This document shows positions 1 to 7,441 of a stretch of DNA of 64,000 nucleotides, one piece after another. Source of the stretch: JBMNFB01 sp050949085 (GTDB taxonomy: Bacteria > Bacillota > UBA994 > UBA5500); NCBI GenBank assembly GCA_050949085.1, contig JBMNFB010000001.1:930001-994000 (forward strand), given 5' to 3'. Each line of letters begins with the position of its first letter. The stretch's first letter is position 1. The notes beneath the pieces were generated by a model, which saw only the letters and a list, made by a program, of their open reading frames with translations, was not told where the DNA came from and did not search any database. The translations under genes and the position numbers were made by a program.

Positions 1-472
1 CCACCAGGCCGCTGAGAGTCAGCTCCCTGAGGTGATGATACAGCTGCCCACCCGCCAGTCCGGTCCGCTCAGTCAGCTCGGAAGAGCTCAGCGGACCTTT
101 AGCCAGAGCGCGCATGATCTGCAGCCGCGCCGGATTGGAGAAACCGGTACAGAAGCGAGCCAGTTCCTCGTCGGCAACCAGGACGCGGTCCACGTCCACC
201 TCCGAACTGGCTGAGTAGATAGAGTTAGTCAGTTCCCCTGCCTCATGCTCCAGCAGAGCAAAGAGCACGGTAACGCCCTGCTGGCGTGCGTCTTCGTCTG
301 CTACTTCGCGCATGATAGTCTGCAGCACAGCATCCACTTCTGGCGGCGGGCCGCCAGGCCCATCCGCTCCGTGCGGCAGTTCAGTGCCTGCCTCGCGGAT
401 CTCCTCCTTCAACTCCTGTGCCAGCTGGTGCAGCTTTTCGATCTCCTCCACCAGCGTCGTCACATCCCTCAC
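1..472 (-). CDS. Winged-helix (ArsR-like) transcriptional regulator, partial at window edge
   Basis: Reverse-strand frame open from a GTG at 472 to the window edge, so the C-terminus is missing. The first ~55 residues are charged and probably helical. Residues ~110-157 form a winged helix: a stretch reading SNPARLQIMRALAKGPLSS is followed by SELTERTG and GGQLYHHLRELTLSGLV, typical of ArsR-like DNA-binding domains. The GTG at 472 is chosen because AAGGAG lies 8 nt upstream; GTGs at 475-481 are alternatives. No Cys-rich metal site is visible in the part present. Its target is unknown; the neighbour downstream of it lies outside the window. The fold is fairly certain, the ligand unknown. Confidence 0.75.
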   Translation of the reverse strand, partial: MRDVTTLVEEIEKLHQLAQELKEEIREAGTELPHGADGPGGPPPEVDAVLQTIMREVADEDARQQGVTVLFALLEHEAGELTNSIYSASSEVDVDRVLVADEELARFCTGFSNPARLQIMRALAKGPLSSSELTERTGLAGGQLYHHLRELTLSGLV

Positions 473-599
473 CAGCACCACTCCTTCCTGTTTTCCGTAT
501 TACTGTAGTCCGGACTAGTGTAAGTATACAGCAAGGCAGGATTGGCTGTCAATACACTCCTCTGAATTTTGGTTACATCAACACGGAGAACCGTCCTTG

Positions 600-1910
600 T
601 CATCGCCAGACGAGACGGTCTCCTTCGCGCTGCAGATGGGTGCCCAGTCTGGCGGACCGGGTAGCGATGGTGTTCAGGATACCTTCAGCGGCTGGACCAC
701 TGAGGATGGACGTTTTGCCCTGATCCATGAGGATCGGTGTCAGTTCCAGCCCGGTTACTCCGTCCAGGCCAAGAGAAAGCGTAGCAACGTAGCTTTCGCG
801 CTGTGCCACGTTATAGGGGTGGAAGAGGAAGTTGCCCAGGCTATAGATTATGGGACTCCCCTTGTATATCTCCACTCCATAGGGCAGGTGCGGATGGTGT
901 CCGATGATGGCATCAGCCCCGGCGTCGATAATCTGCTTACCCAGGTCACGTTGCCAGGCAAACGGCTCTGTATGCCGCTCATATCCCCAGTGCAGGGAGA
1001 CGATGACAAGTTCGGCCTGCTCGCTAGCTGTACCGATCGCCTCAAACATCAGGCTGCGCCATCCGGGCACATCATGCATAGCCAGACCGGGCTTGTCCTC
1101 GCCGGCTACCCAGGCCGTCTGCGCCCAGCCCGGCAGAAAGTCGCGCTGGCCGAAGGCGAGAAAAGCGACGCGCAAGCCGTCAACTTCGGCAATCCAGGGG
1201 CGCAGAGCCTCCTCCTGGTTGCGGCCGGCGCCGGCATAGGCAATGCCGTACTCGCTGAGGTGCTGCAGAGTATCGAGGAAAGCCTCCTCGCCGTAATCCA
1301 GCGCATGGTTATTGGCAAAGGAGACGACATCGATGCCGGCCAGCTGCAGCGCCTCCAGCGCCTCCGGCTTGCCGCAGAATGTATAGCGCTTGTTGGCCAC
1401 GGCCGCACCGCGATGGCTGACCGGACCCTCCAGGTTGACAAACGAAATGTCAGCCGAGGTGACTAGATCGCCCATTCCCGTGAATACAGACTCCGGCCCA
1501 TGGCGGGCTATGTTCTCGCCAGGCAGCTTGTCCAGCATCACATCGCCCGCCGCGAAAAGGGTGACGGTGGGTACCGGCTGGGTAGCAAAGCAGACCAGCT
1601 CGTCCCCATTCAAAGATAAACTGTATTCAGTCGCCCACTCCCAGGCGTCGATGGGGCTGAGCGTCACTTCCGTCCCGTCGGCGCTCCAGTTGGCCTCGTA
1701 GTTGACTGCGGGCTGAATCTGCAGCTGACGCCGACTTTCAGGGACGCTTCGGTCCCAAACCAGCAACACTGCTTCCCGGCGGCCCACCTCCGCCTGCGGG
1801 AAAGCCAGCAGCTCCGGAGATAGCGATGTTTGCCAGACCAGCGCAACGGCAGCCAAGGCGACCGCCATCAGCAGCAGGTAAATCCAGGTCTTTTTCGTCA
1901 AGGGTCTCAT
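600..1910 (-). CDS. CapA family (PGA_cap) metallophosphatase-like membrane-anchored protein
   Basis: A 436-aa protein. An N-terminal hydrophobic segment (residues ~9-26) probably anchors it or acts as an uncleaved signal. From residue ~118 it shows the CapA/PGA_cap layout of a calcineurin-like fold: FAAGDVMLDK, SFVNLEGPVS, SFANNHALDYG, VSLHWGYE, IGHHPHLPYG and YSLGNFLF. CapA proteins are associated with poly-gamma-glutamate capsule or cell-surface polymer handling, but many stand alone with unknown substrate. No capB, capC or capE genes lie nearby, so a capsule role is not supported here. The ATG at 1910 follows GAAAGGGG closely. It is a single-gene unit, divergent from the gene at 2075. Confidence 0.85.
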   Translation of the reverse strand: MRPLTKKTWIYLLLMAVALAAVALVWQTSLSPELLAFPQAEVGRREAVLLVWDRSVPESRRQLQIQPAVNYEANWSADGTEVTLSPIDAWEWATEYSLSLNGDELVCFATQPVPTVTLFAAGDVMLDKLPGENIARHGPESVFTGMGDLVTSADISFVNLEGPVSHRGAAVANKRYTFCGKPEALEALQLAGIDVVSFANNHALDYGEEAFLDTLQHLSEYGIAYAGAGRNQEEALRPWIAEVDGLRVAFLAFGQRDFLPGWAQTAWVAGEDKPGLAMHDVPGWRSLMFEAIGTASEQAELVIVSLHWGYERHTEPFAWQRDLGKQIIDAGADAIIGHHPHLPYGVEIYKGSPIIYSLGNFLFHPYNVAQRESYVATLSLGLDGVTGLELTPILMDQGKTSILSGPAAEGILNTIATRSARLGTHLQREGDRLVWR

Positions 1911-2074
1911 CCCCTTTCGTCGTCTGTGTTATGTACTTAAGGAGATGTGACAGGAGTCCTGCTAGCCTGGAGCGTACCTGAGCCGATTTCGCAACCCGGA
2001 TGCCCAGGAGAAGGGTTTGGCAAGACACATGGCCAATATAATGAGCAAAAATACTGTGAAGTGAGGTGCTGAGC

Positions 2075-2614
2075 ATGTATTTTGATCAACCAGGGCGGGA
2101 AAACACGGCTGCGGTAGTTGAGGCCGTGAAAAGGGTCGTGCAGGAGAGGGGAATCGGATATGTCGTCGTGGCCTCCAACGAGGGGGATACCGCGGAGCGA
2201 TTCCTGGATTGCGGCGCGAAGGTCGTCTGCGTCACCCATCCCTACGGGTTCCGGGAGCCGGGCGAAAACGAGATGAGCGCCGAGAAGCGCCGGGAGCTGG
2301 AGAGCAAGGGAATCACCGTCTATACCAGCAGCCTGCTTTTCGGCGGCGCGGAGCGGGGCGTCAATCGACGCTTCCAGGGAGCGTACCCGGCCAGCATCAT
2401 CTCCAGCACGCTGAAGATGATGGGCCAGGGCACCAAGGTCTGCGTGGAGATCGCCGTGATGGCGCTGGATGCCGGCCTGATTCCTTACGGCGAGAACGTG
2501 ATTGCGGTAGCCGGCACCCGACGCGGGGCCGATACGGCGCTGATCATGCGCCCTGCCCACGCCAACAACATCCTCGACACCTGGATCTCCGAAGTCATCT
2601 GCAAACCCCGCTGA
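2075..2614 (+). CDS. Pyruvate kinase alpha/beta (C-terminal) domain protein
   Basis: A 179-aa protein consisting only of a domain like the C-terminal allosteric domain of pyruvate kinase. N-terminal NTAAVVEAVKRVVQERG followed by VVVASNEGDTA and a later RRGADTALIMRP are typical. Free-standing versions are found in many Clostridia and archaea and have no proven function; the catalytic barrel of pyruvate kinase is absent, so it is not a kinase on its own. The ATG at 2075 is preferred (GTGAGG 8 nt upstream) over an in-frame GTG at 2066. A perfect 13-bp terminator hairpin follows the stop codon immediately, so the gene is probably monocistronic. Confidence 0.8.
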   Translation: MYFDQPGRENTAAVVEAVKRVVQERGIGYVVVASNEGDTAERFLDCGAKVVCVTHPYGFREPGENEMSAEKRRELESKGITVYTSSLLFGGAERGVNRRFQGAYPASIISSTLKMMGQGTKVCVEIAVMALDAGLIPYGENVIAVAGTRRGADTALIMRPAHANNILDTWISEVICKPR

Positions 2615-2620
2615 TAGGGC

Positions 2621-2654
2621 AACGGCTCGCTGCTAACTGGCAGCGAGCCGTTTT
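2621..2654 (+). terminator. Intrinsic terminator after the pyruvate-kinase-domain gene
   Basis: Perfect 13-bp inverted repeat (2621-2633 with 2640-2652), 6-nt loop, ending in TTTT. It starts six bases after the stop codon. Confidence 0.85.
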
Positions 2655-2741
2655 GGATCGGTAGTAGAAAGGTGGTGCCCTGTCGCCACCGACTCTTTGT
2701 GCTCCAATTCCCAGGACAATATACTGTCTATGCTGGCACCA

Positions 2742-3539
2742 TCACAGTATCCAGTGCAGCGTCCGCAGGACCTCGAAATAGCAGTCCGTCTTGAAGCTGA
2801 CGATGTTGGCAGCCTCCCGCTTCACGCCCGGGAAGTAGGAGACTCTTTCGGCATGACCATGCTCCTTGAAGAAAATCTCGACCTCAAATGCGTCGGGCAG
2901 CTGGGTCTTCGCCGCCGCCAGGTCCTGACGCACCGCCTGCTCCGCTGTCTGGCGGATGCGATTCACCACGACCTCGGGCGAGTAGCTCCTCGTCAGGCCT
3001 CCCGTGCCGCTCTTGGTCGGTACGGTGAGCAAGCTGGGATGCAGTTCTTGCTCGTCTTCACACAGCATGGCGTCGCCGGAGAGCAGCACAGTGGGCACAC
3101 CCTCCAGAGCACAGGCCCAGCTGTAGATCATGAATTCGGAGGCATAGCGGCCATTGATCTTGACCCAGGCTGGCCTGCCTGTCAGAGTATGCGAGAGGGG
3201 GTTTCCTGGCTTGCCTGCTCCGGAATGATAGCCGACAAACATGGCGCAGTCAAAGGTGTGGTCGATCCCCTCCACCATGCAATATGGATGCCCCGACCAG
3301 CTGCGCAACAGGACGACGTTTTCCGGCATCTGCGCCGGATCGATGTTTAGGCCAGAGCCATGGGCATCCTTGATATAAACTTCCGTCGCGCCCCCAGCAA
3401 AGGCCCCTTCCACAGCAGCCAGCACCTCCCGTGTCATCTGTTTTGCGTGCAAGGCTCCCGCTGCTTCTGCCGTATTGGTTTCCCTCCAGTGGGTTGTGGT
3501 AGCGATGCCCTCAATGTCCGCGCTGATAAAAACCTTCAT
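2742..3539 (-). CDS. dppA: M55 family D-aminopeptidase (DppA-like)
   Basis: A 265-aa zinc-dependent D-aminopeptidase of family M55. The enzyme cleaves D-Ala-containing dipeptides such as those from peptidoglycan turnover. The metal and active-site residues of Bacillus DppA have counterparts at D8 and E10 (MKVFISADIEG), H60 (KDAHGSG), H105 (GYHSGAG) and E135 (RYASEF). An ATG at 3599 would add 20 residues, but the ATG at 3539 has AAGGAGGAG correctly placed and gives the canonical N-terminus. The downstream intergenic DNA holds only a weak hairpin (~2673-2692). No dpp transporter genes lie next to it. It is transcribed in the same direction as trpB, 159 bp downstream of it. Confidence 0.9.
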   Translation of the reverse strand: MKVFISADIEGIATTTHWRETNTAEAAGALHAKQMTREVLAAVEGAFAGGATEVYIKDAHGSGLNIDPAQMPENVVLLRSWSGHPYCMVEGIDHTFDCAMFVGYHSGAGKPGNPLSHTLTGRPAWVKINGRYASEFMIYSWACALEGVPTVLLSGDAMLCEDEQELHPSLLTVPTKSGTGGLTRSYSPEVVVNRIRQTAEQAVRQDLAAAKTQLPDAFEVEIFFKEHGHAERVSYFPGVKREAANIVSFKTDCYFEVLRTLHWIL

Positions 3540-3698
3540 CCACTTCTCCTCCTTCTTGTTGGCGAATTCCTGAGAACTACCTCTCAGCATCAACCCCACA
3601 GCACAATATTCTGAAGCGGAAGGCTAACTCCTTTTCTGGACTTCGATTTATCGCTTTCGTCGGCCCCGAGATTATCAGGTTGGCGGACCCCGTCCCCG

Positions 3699-4877
3699 TC
3701 ACACCAGGTTGGCCACCTGCTCGACGTCCTTGTCACCGCGCCCTGACAGGTTGACGACGATGGTCTGGTCACTGCCGAGCTGGGGTGCCAACTTGATGGC
3801 GTAGGCGATGGCGTGTGAACTCTCCAGCGCCGGGATGATCCCTTCCAGACGCGACAGCGCACGGAATGCGGACAGCGCCTCCTCGTCCGTAATCGCTACA
3901 TATTGCGCCCGGCCGCTATCCCTATAGTAGCTATGTTCAGGGCCAACACCCGGGTAGTCGAGGCCGGCTGCGATGGAATGTGCCTCGAGGAGCGCCCCCT
4001 GCTCATCTTGCAGGGTGTAGGAACGAAAACCGTGGAGCAAGCCGGGACGACCGGCGCAGAGCGGGGCCGCGTGCCGGCCACTGGCTAGACCACGGCCGGC
4101 TGGCTCAACGCCGATCATCTGCACATCCCGGTCAGCATAGAAGGGGGCGAAAAGGCCGATAGCGTTGGATCCGCCACCCACACAAGCCACCAGATAGTCA
4201 GGCAGCCTCCCTGTCTTCTCCAGAACCTGGCTGCGGGCCTCGCGGCCGATTACTGCCTGGAACTCGCGCACCATCAAAGGATAGGGATGCGGCCCGACTG
4301 CTGATCCCACGAGATAGAAGGTGTCGTCGGCGTGCTGCGCGAAGTCGTGCAGGGCCGCATCCACCGCCTCTTTCAGCGCTCCGGCACCAGCCGTAGCCCC
4401 TACCACCTTCGCGCCCAACAGCTCCATGCGAGTGACGTTCAGCGCCTGCCGCTGCATGTCTTTCGCGCCCATGTAGATGACACACTCCAGCCCGAGCAGG
4501 GCGCAGGCGGTGGCTGTGGCTACACCATGCTGTCCAGCGCCAGTCTCGGCAATGATCCGCCGCTTGCCCATTCGCTGGGCCAGGAGCGCCTGTCCGATGG
4601 CGTTGTTGATCTTGTGAGCGCCGGTGTGATTGAGGTCTTCACGCTTAAGAAAGATGCGTGCCCCGCCTAGCGTCTCAGTGAGCCGCGCTGCGTAGGTAAG
4701 CGGGCTGGGCCGTCCCACGTATTCCCGCAGGTAATGGGCGTATTCCTCAAGAAAATCCGCGTCCTGCCGAGAGCGTTGGAACGCCTCTGTCAGCTCCTGC
4801 AGTGGTCGCTCCAGGGCCTCGGGAACAAACCGTCCGCCAAACTCTCCAAAATAGCCTTCGTCAGTGGGTTGGTACAT
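3699..4877 (-). CDS. trpB: Tryptophan synthase beta chain
   Basis: A 392-aa PLP enzyme that condenses indole with L-serine to give tryptophan. The PLP lysine is K89 in NHTGAHKINN, and the catalytic glutamate is E111 in AETGAGQHG; GGGSNAIG and HSYYRDSG are also canonical. Length and motifs fit the TrpB1 class that normally pairs with TrpA. No trpA or other trp gene is adjacent: the next gene downstream is dppA. AAGGAGG lies 7 nt before the ATG. A T-box leader with a UGG specifier lies upstream, so expression should rise when tRNA-Trp is uncharged. The isolated position of trpB under its own Trp sensor is the unusual point. Confidence 0.96.
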   Translation of the reverse strand: MYQPTDEGYFGEFGGRFVPEALERPLQELTEAFQRSRQDADFLEEYAHYLREYVGRPSPLTYAARLTETLGGARIFLKREDLNHTGAHKINNAIGQALLAQRMGKRRIIAETGAGQHGVATATACALLGLECVIYMGAKDMQRQALNVTRMELLGAKVVGATAGAGALKEAVDAALHDFAQHADDTFYLVGSAVGPHPYPLMVREFQAVIGREARSQVLEKTGRLPDYLVACVGGGSNAIGLFAPFYADRDVQMIGVEPAGRGLASGRHAAPLCAGRPGLLHGFRSYTLQDEQGALLEAHSIAAGLDYPGVGPEHSYYRDSGRAQYVAITDEEALSAFRALSRLEGIIPALESSHAIAYAIKLAPQLGSDQTIVVNLSGRGDKDVEQVANLV

Positions 4878-4933
4878 GCGATTACCTCCTTAAGATTTGT
4901 GGTTGTGCGCAGACCGCCTTAGCCCAGAGGTAA

Positions 4934-5290
4934 CAAAAAAAGGCCGTCACCCCTGCAAGGGGCGAAAGGCCTTGTTCCGCGGTACCACCCTTTTTGACCC
5001 GAGCTGCCTCGAGCCATCTTTGTCGGGCACGGCAGGTCGACAATGCGCGCATTGTCCGCTTGATGCCCTGTGCCGATAACGGCGGCCAGCCGGTGGTGCC
5101 TACTCAGAGCTGGCCAGCAGCTCCTTTTGGGCCACGCCTCCTGGGTCCATTCACCCGACTTCCTGCTGCACCGGCATCACACCAAACCCGGCTCGCTGAG
5201 CAGCCACCTATCGCTTACTCGTCCCCCTCATCGGCATCGCACTTTATGTCGGCCACACCCGCGCCAGTTGCGTCGCCTTTATTGCGACTA
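4934..5290 (-). ncRNA. T-box riboswitch, tryptophan (UGG) specifier, controlling trpB
   Basis: On the reverse strand the T-box core AGGGTGGTACCGCGG lies at 4991-4977. It is followed by a terminator (4974-4934: paired AAGGC/GCCTT arms, inner CCCC/GGGG, then a T run). Upstream, a Stem I region has the distal AGCGAGCCGGG-type loop (~5195-5165) and a specifier-loop signature GAA-TGG-ACC, with the codon TGG (Trp) at 5149-5147. Known T-boxes bind uncharged cognate tRNA, which stabilises the antiterminator. The 5' end is set from the promoter just upstream. Helix boundaries are approximate. Confidence 0.93.
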
Positions 5291-5319
5291 ATCATAGCAC
5301 CGCCTCCTGTCAGCGTCAA
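5291..5319 (-). promoter_or_regulatory. Sigma-A promoter of the trpB T-box leader
   Basis: TTGACG (5319-5314), 17-bp spacer, TATGAT (5296-5291). Transcription would start near 5284, just ahead of the T-box Stem I. Confidence 0.75.
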
Positions 5320-5449
5320 GAGGTCGCGGATAGAAAGATCCCTGCTAATATGGAGCTCACGAAGCCCGGTAACAGCGGGGAGACGCGAAGCTACCCCCGT
5401 AGCTACAAGGAATCTGGTGCCCGAAGGTGAAGTCTTTTTCGCGGGAGGA

Positions 5450-5475
5450 TGAACCTTCAAACACTGAAATCCGAC
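5450..5475 (+). promoter_or_regulatory. Possible ECF-type (autoregulatory) promoter
   Basis: TGAACC (5450-5455), 16-bp spacer, CGAC (5472-5475) resembles promoters read by ECF sigma factors (AAC-type -35, CG-type -10). It sits directly before the sigma gene, so autoregulation is likely. If correct, transcription begins near 5482, which rules out the upstream ATG at 5482 as a start. Confidence 0.45.
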
Positions 5476-5523
5476 TAATAGATGACGGACCGACTGGAGG
5501 GCGCAGGAGGGGGGGTGCGGCGC

Positions 5524-6045
5524 ATGGAGGATCTGGAGCTGATGCAGCGGGTGGCGCGGCGCGATCAGGCAGCGTTTCGCTCGCTCTACGCACGCTACGC
5601 CGACCAGCTCTACCGCTTCGCCCTCGCCCGGCTGCGCTCAGAGGGAGCGGCGCAGGATGTGGTGCAAGAGACGTTTCTGACCGTCTGGCAACAGGCGGAG
5701 CGTTACGCCGGCCTTGCATCGCTGCGAACTTACCTCTGTGGCATCTGCCATCACAAGGTGCTGGATTATGAGCGACGCCGGGGGCGCGAGCTAGCGCTAG
5801 CATCGCCGCTAGAGGAGCTGGCCAGCACCTCTCCCCCGCCAGAAGCCGGACTCACTGCCGCGGAAGCGCTGCAGAGCTTACCGAGGGAGATGAGCAGTGT
5901 GCTGATTCTGGCCTTCCATGTGGGGCTGCGCTACGAGGAAATCGCCCAAGTGCTGCAGATTCCAGTCGGGACCGTCAAGAGCCGGGTCTACCAGGCCCGG
6001 CGCCGCCTGCAGGCGATGCTGAAAGGGGATGAACCGGGTGTATGA
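5524..6045 (+). CDS. ECF-type RNA polymerase sigma factor
   Basis: A 173-aa sigma-70 family protein. Region 2 is visible as DQAAFRSLYARYADQLYRF and DVVQETFLTVWQ; region 4 contains LRYEEIAQVLQIPVGTVKSR, the -35-binding helix-turn-helix. Regions 1 and 3 are absent, as in ECF factors. The ATG at 5524 is favoured by the GGAGGGGG stretch upstream (in-frame GTG at 5515 is an alternative). It is the first gene of a compact set with a zinc-finger anti-sigma gene and two small genes. The signal it answers to is unknown. Confidence 0.93.
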   Translation: MEDLELMQRVARRDQAAFRSLYARYADQLYRFALARLRSEGAAQDVVQETFLTVWQQAERYAGLASLRTYLCGICHHKVLDYERRRGRELALASPLEELASTSPPPEAGLTAAEALQSLPREMSSVLILAFHVGLRYEEIAQVLQIPVGTVKSRVYQARRRLQAMLKGDEPGV

Positions 6046-6046
6046 G

Positions 6047-6448
6047 ATGAACTGTGCCGCTGTGCACGTCCTCCTCCTGCCGGCTGTCCAGGGCAGAGTG
6101 CGGGGAGAATTGGCTGAGGACCTGCAGAATCACTTGCATGCCTGCGCCAGCTGCCGCACCGCCTACAGCGAGCTGCAGGAGCTGAACGATCTGGTGGAAG
6201 CGGCTCTGGCCGACCAGCCACCAGCCCCAGACACGCTCTGGAACCAGATCCAAGGGGCGATGCAGGCCGACGATGAGGCGAGCACGGTTGATCTGGTAGC
6301 ATCGCTGCTTCGCCTGCTGAATGCGCTGGGTGTACCGGAGTGGGCCACCGACCCGTTACTGGGCGGATTAGGCCTGGCACTCAGGGCCAAGCCTGCTCAG
6401 TTGCAGGCAAAGCTGTTGGGCACAGTTGCCCAAGACCTCCTCTGGTGA
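6047..6448 (+). CDS. Soluble zinc-finger (ZAS-like) anti-sigma factor
   Basis: A 133-aa protein from the ATG at 6047, two bases past the sigma stop; an in-frame ATG at 6029 overlaps the sigma gene. The N-terminal 45 residues carry an HxxxCxxC zinc signature (HLHACASC) preceded by an MNC start and helices, the layout of the zinc-binding anti-sigma (ZAS) domain. No membrane segment is present, so it should act in the cytoplasm, probably as a redox or metal sensor that releases the sigma factor. The C-terminal half is helical and unrecognised. Position directly after an ECF gene is the main functional evidence. Confidence 0.8.
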   Translation: MNCAAVHVLLLPAVQGRVRGELAEDLQNHLHACASCRTAYSELQELNDLVEAALADQPPAPDTLWNQIQGAMQADDEASTVDLVASLLRLLNALGVPEWATDPLLGGLGLALRAKPAQLQAKLLGTVAQDLLW

Positions 6449-6477
6449 GGAAATACCCTGGAAAGGAGATTAATCAG

Positions 6478-6759
6478 ATGAGTGAAAGCAAGAACCAGAG
6501 CAAGGAAGACATTCAGAACGTAACCGAGATGCTCGATATGGTCAGCGAGAAGATCCCGGCCCTCCTGCGGGGCATCAAGGAAGCCTTCTTCTCGGAAGAG
6601 GCCGGCCGCGAGACAGGTAAGGCGGTGGGCGCGTTCTATCAGGAGCTGATCAAGGCCGGATTCAGTCACGACGACGCCACCAGCATGGCCATGGCCTATA
6701 TGAACAGCGTGCGCAACACGATGCAGGGGCTGAAAATCGAGAAGTCAGACGACAATTAG
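6478..6759 (+). CDS. Small hypothetical protein of the ECF operon
   Basis: A 93-aa soluble, mostly helical acidic protein starting MSESKNQSKEDIQNVTEML. AAGGAG lies 9 nt before the ATG; a longer ORF start at 6340 inside the anti-sigma gene is not supported. No family recognised. It lies 29 bp after the anti-sigma gene and 2 bp before the next small gene, so it is very likely cotranscribed and part of the sigma regulon's own operon. Confidence 0.7.
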   Translation: MSESKNQSKEDIQNVTEMLDMVSEKIPALLRGIKEAFFSEEAGRETGKAVGAFYQELIKAGFSHDDATSMAMAYMNSVRNTMQGLKIEKSDDN

Positions 6760-6761
6760 CC

Positions 6762-6980
6762 ATGGGTACGATCACTGCCATCGCCAGGCTGACTTTTCGA
6801 ATGTCAGTTCAGCTGTTCTCGCTGAGACGAGCCCGGGCAGCGGCGTTAGGTGGCTTTCGCCGTAGCCTGCAGGAAGCAGGCTTGCCAGAAGCAACTGTCA
6901 GGCAGCTGGCCGCAGCCTATCCGGATATAGGTATTGGTGACCTCCTCGGGCAGAAATCGGGCGAGCCGCCCGCAGAGTAG
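6762..6980 (+). CDS. Small hypothetical protein, last gene of the ECF operon
   Basis: A 72-aa protein beginning MGTITAIARLTFRMSVQLF, with an amphipathic Arg-rich N-terminal half and a C-terminal part resembling a short helix-turn-helix-like bundle (GLPEATVRQLAAAYPDIGI). Its start lies 2 bp after the previous stop, suggesting translational coupling. No family recognised. The N-terminal helix might associate with membrane, but this is inference only. Confidence 0.6.
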   Translation: MGTITAIARLTFRMSVQLFSLRRARAAALGGFRRSLQEAGLPEATVRQLAAAYPDIGIGDLLGQKSGEPPAE

Positions 6981-6998
6981 GGCAGGAAAATACGTAAC

Positions 6999-7440
6999 GG
7001 GGCTGTCGTCAAAATACCCACTGCTTCCCTTCTGGGTTGCAGTGGGCTCCTGCTTTGACAAACGAAATTCACGAGAGGACAGGGCATCACCCCTGAAGGC
7101 GCATTTCATAGGTCGTCAGTGAGGTGCCAACCGATGCTTGCAGGCAAACATTGCCTTATTGACATCGCAAGTCCCTATCGGGACTCAGCGAAACGAGACG
7201 GAAGCAAGTACTGCGGACTTGCTGGAGCAGCAACTGTCCGAGCCCATTCTGGCAGTCGTGCAAGCTTGAGCCAGACTCCCTCCATGGCATGATTGCCCAG
7301 GGCTCCGGTCTTGATAGGGCGAGTCTTGCTGCTCCCCGTCTCGTTTCGCTTGATACGCAGATTCTGGAGACATCGACGTGCCAGAAGGGGTGTGCCCTGG
7401 CTGAGGAATATTCCGCATACGGTGCACCACTGCATTTCTC
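6999..7440 (+). repeat. Composite intergenic repeat, copy A
   Basis: No gene is seen in 6981-7441. The stretch holds in order: GGGGCTGTC plus a CCCACTGC/GCAGTGGG hairpin (7017-7048), a GGCATCACCC block (7083-7120), a 15-bp inverted arm pair (7187-7201 with 7336-7350), and a GGGGTGTGCCCTGGCTG block (~7386). The same blocks recur in the same order at 27.2-27.5 kb and in part at 34.3 kb. The hairpin could also end the ECF operon transcript. Confidence 0.6.
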
Positions 7441-7441
7441 A

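Noticed and set aside
597..1466. 289-aa ORF opposite the CapA-like gene
   Set aside because: Antisense shadow; the CapA frame carries all family motifs.
3590..3698. Possible trpA start after trpB
   Set aside because: The short frames here show no TrpA motif and dppA follows, so trpA is not adjacent.
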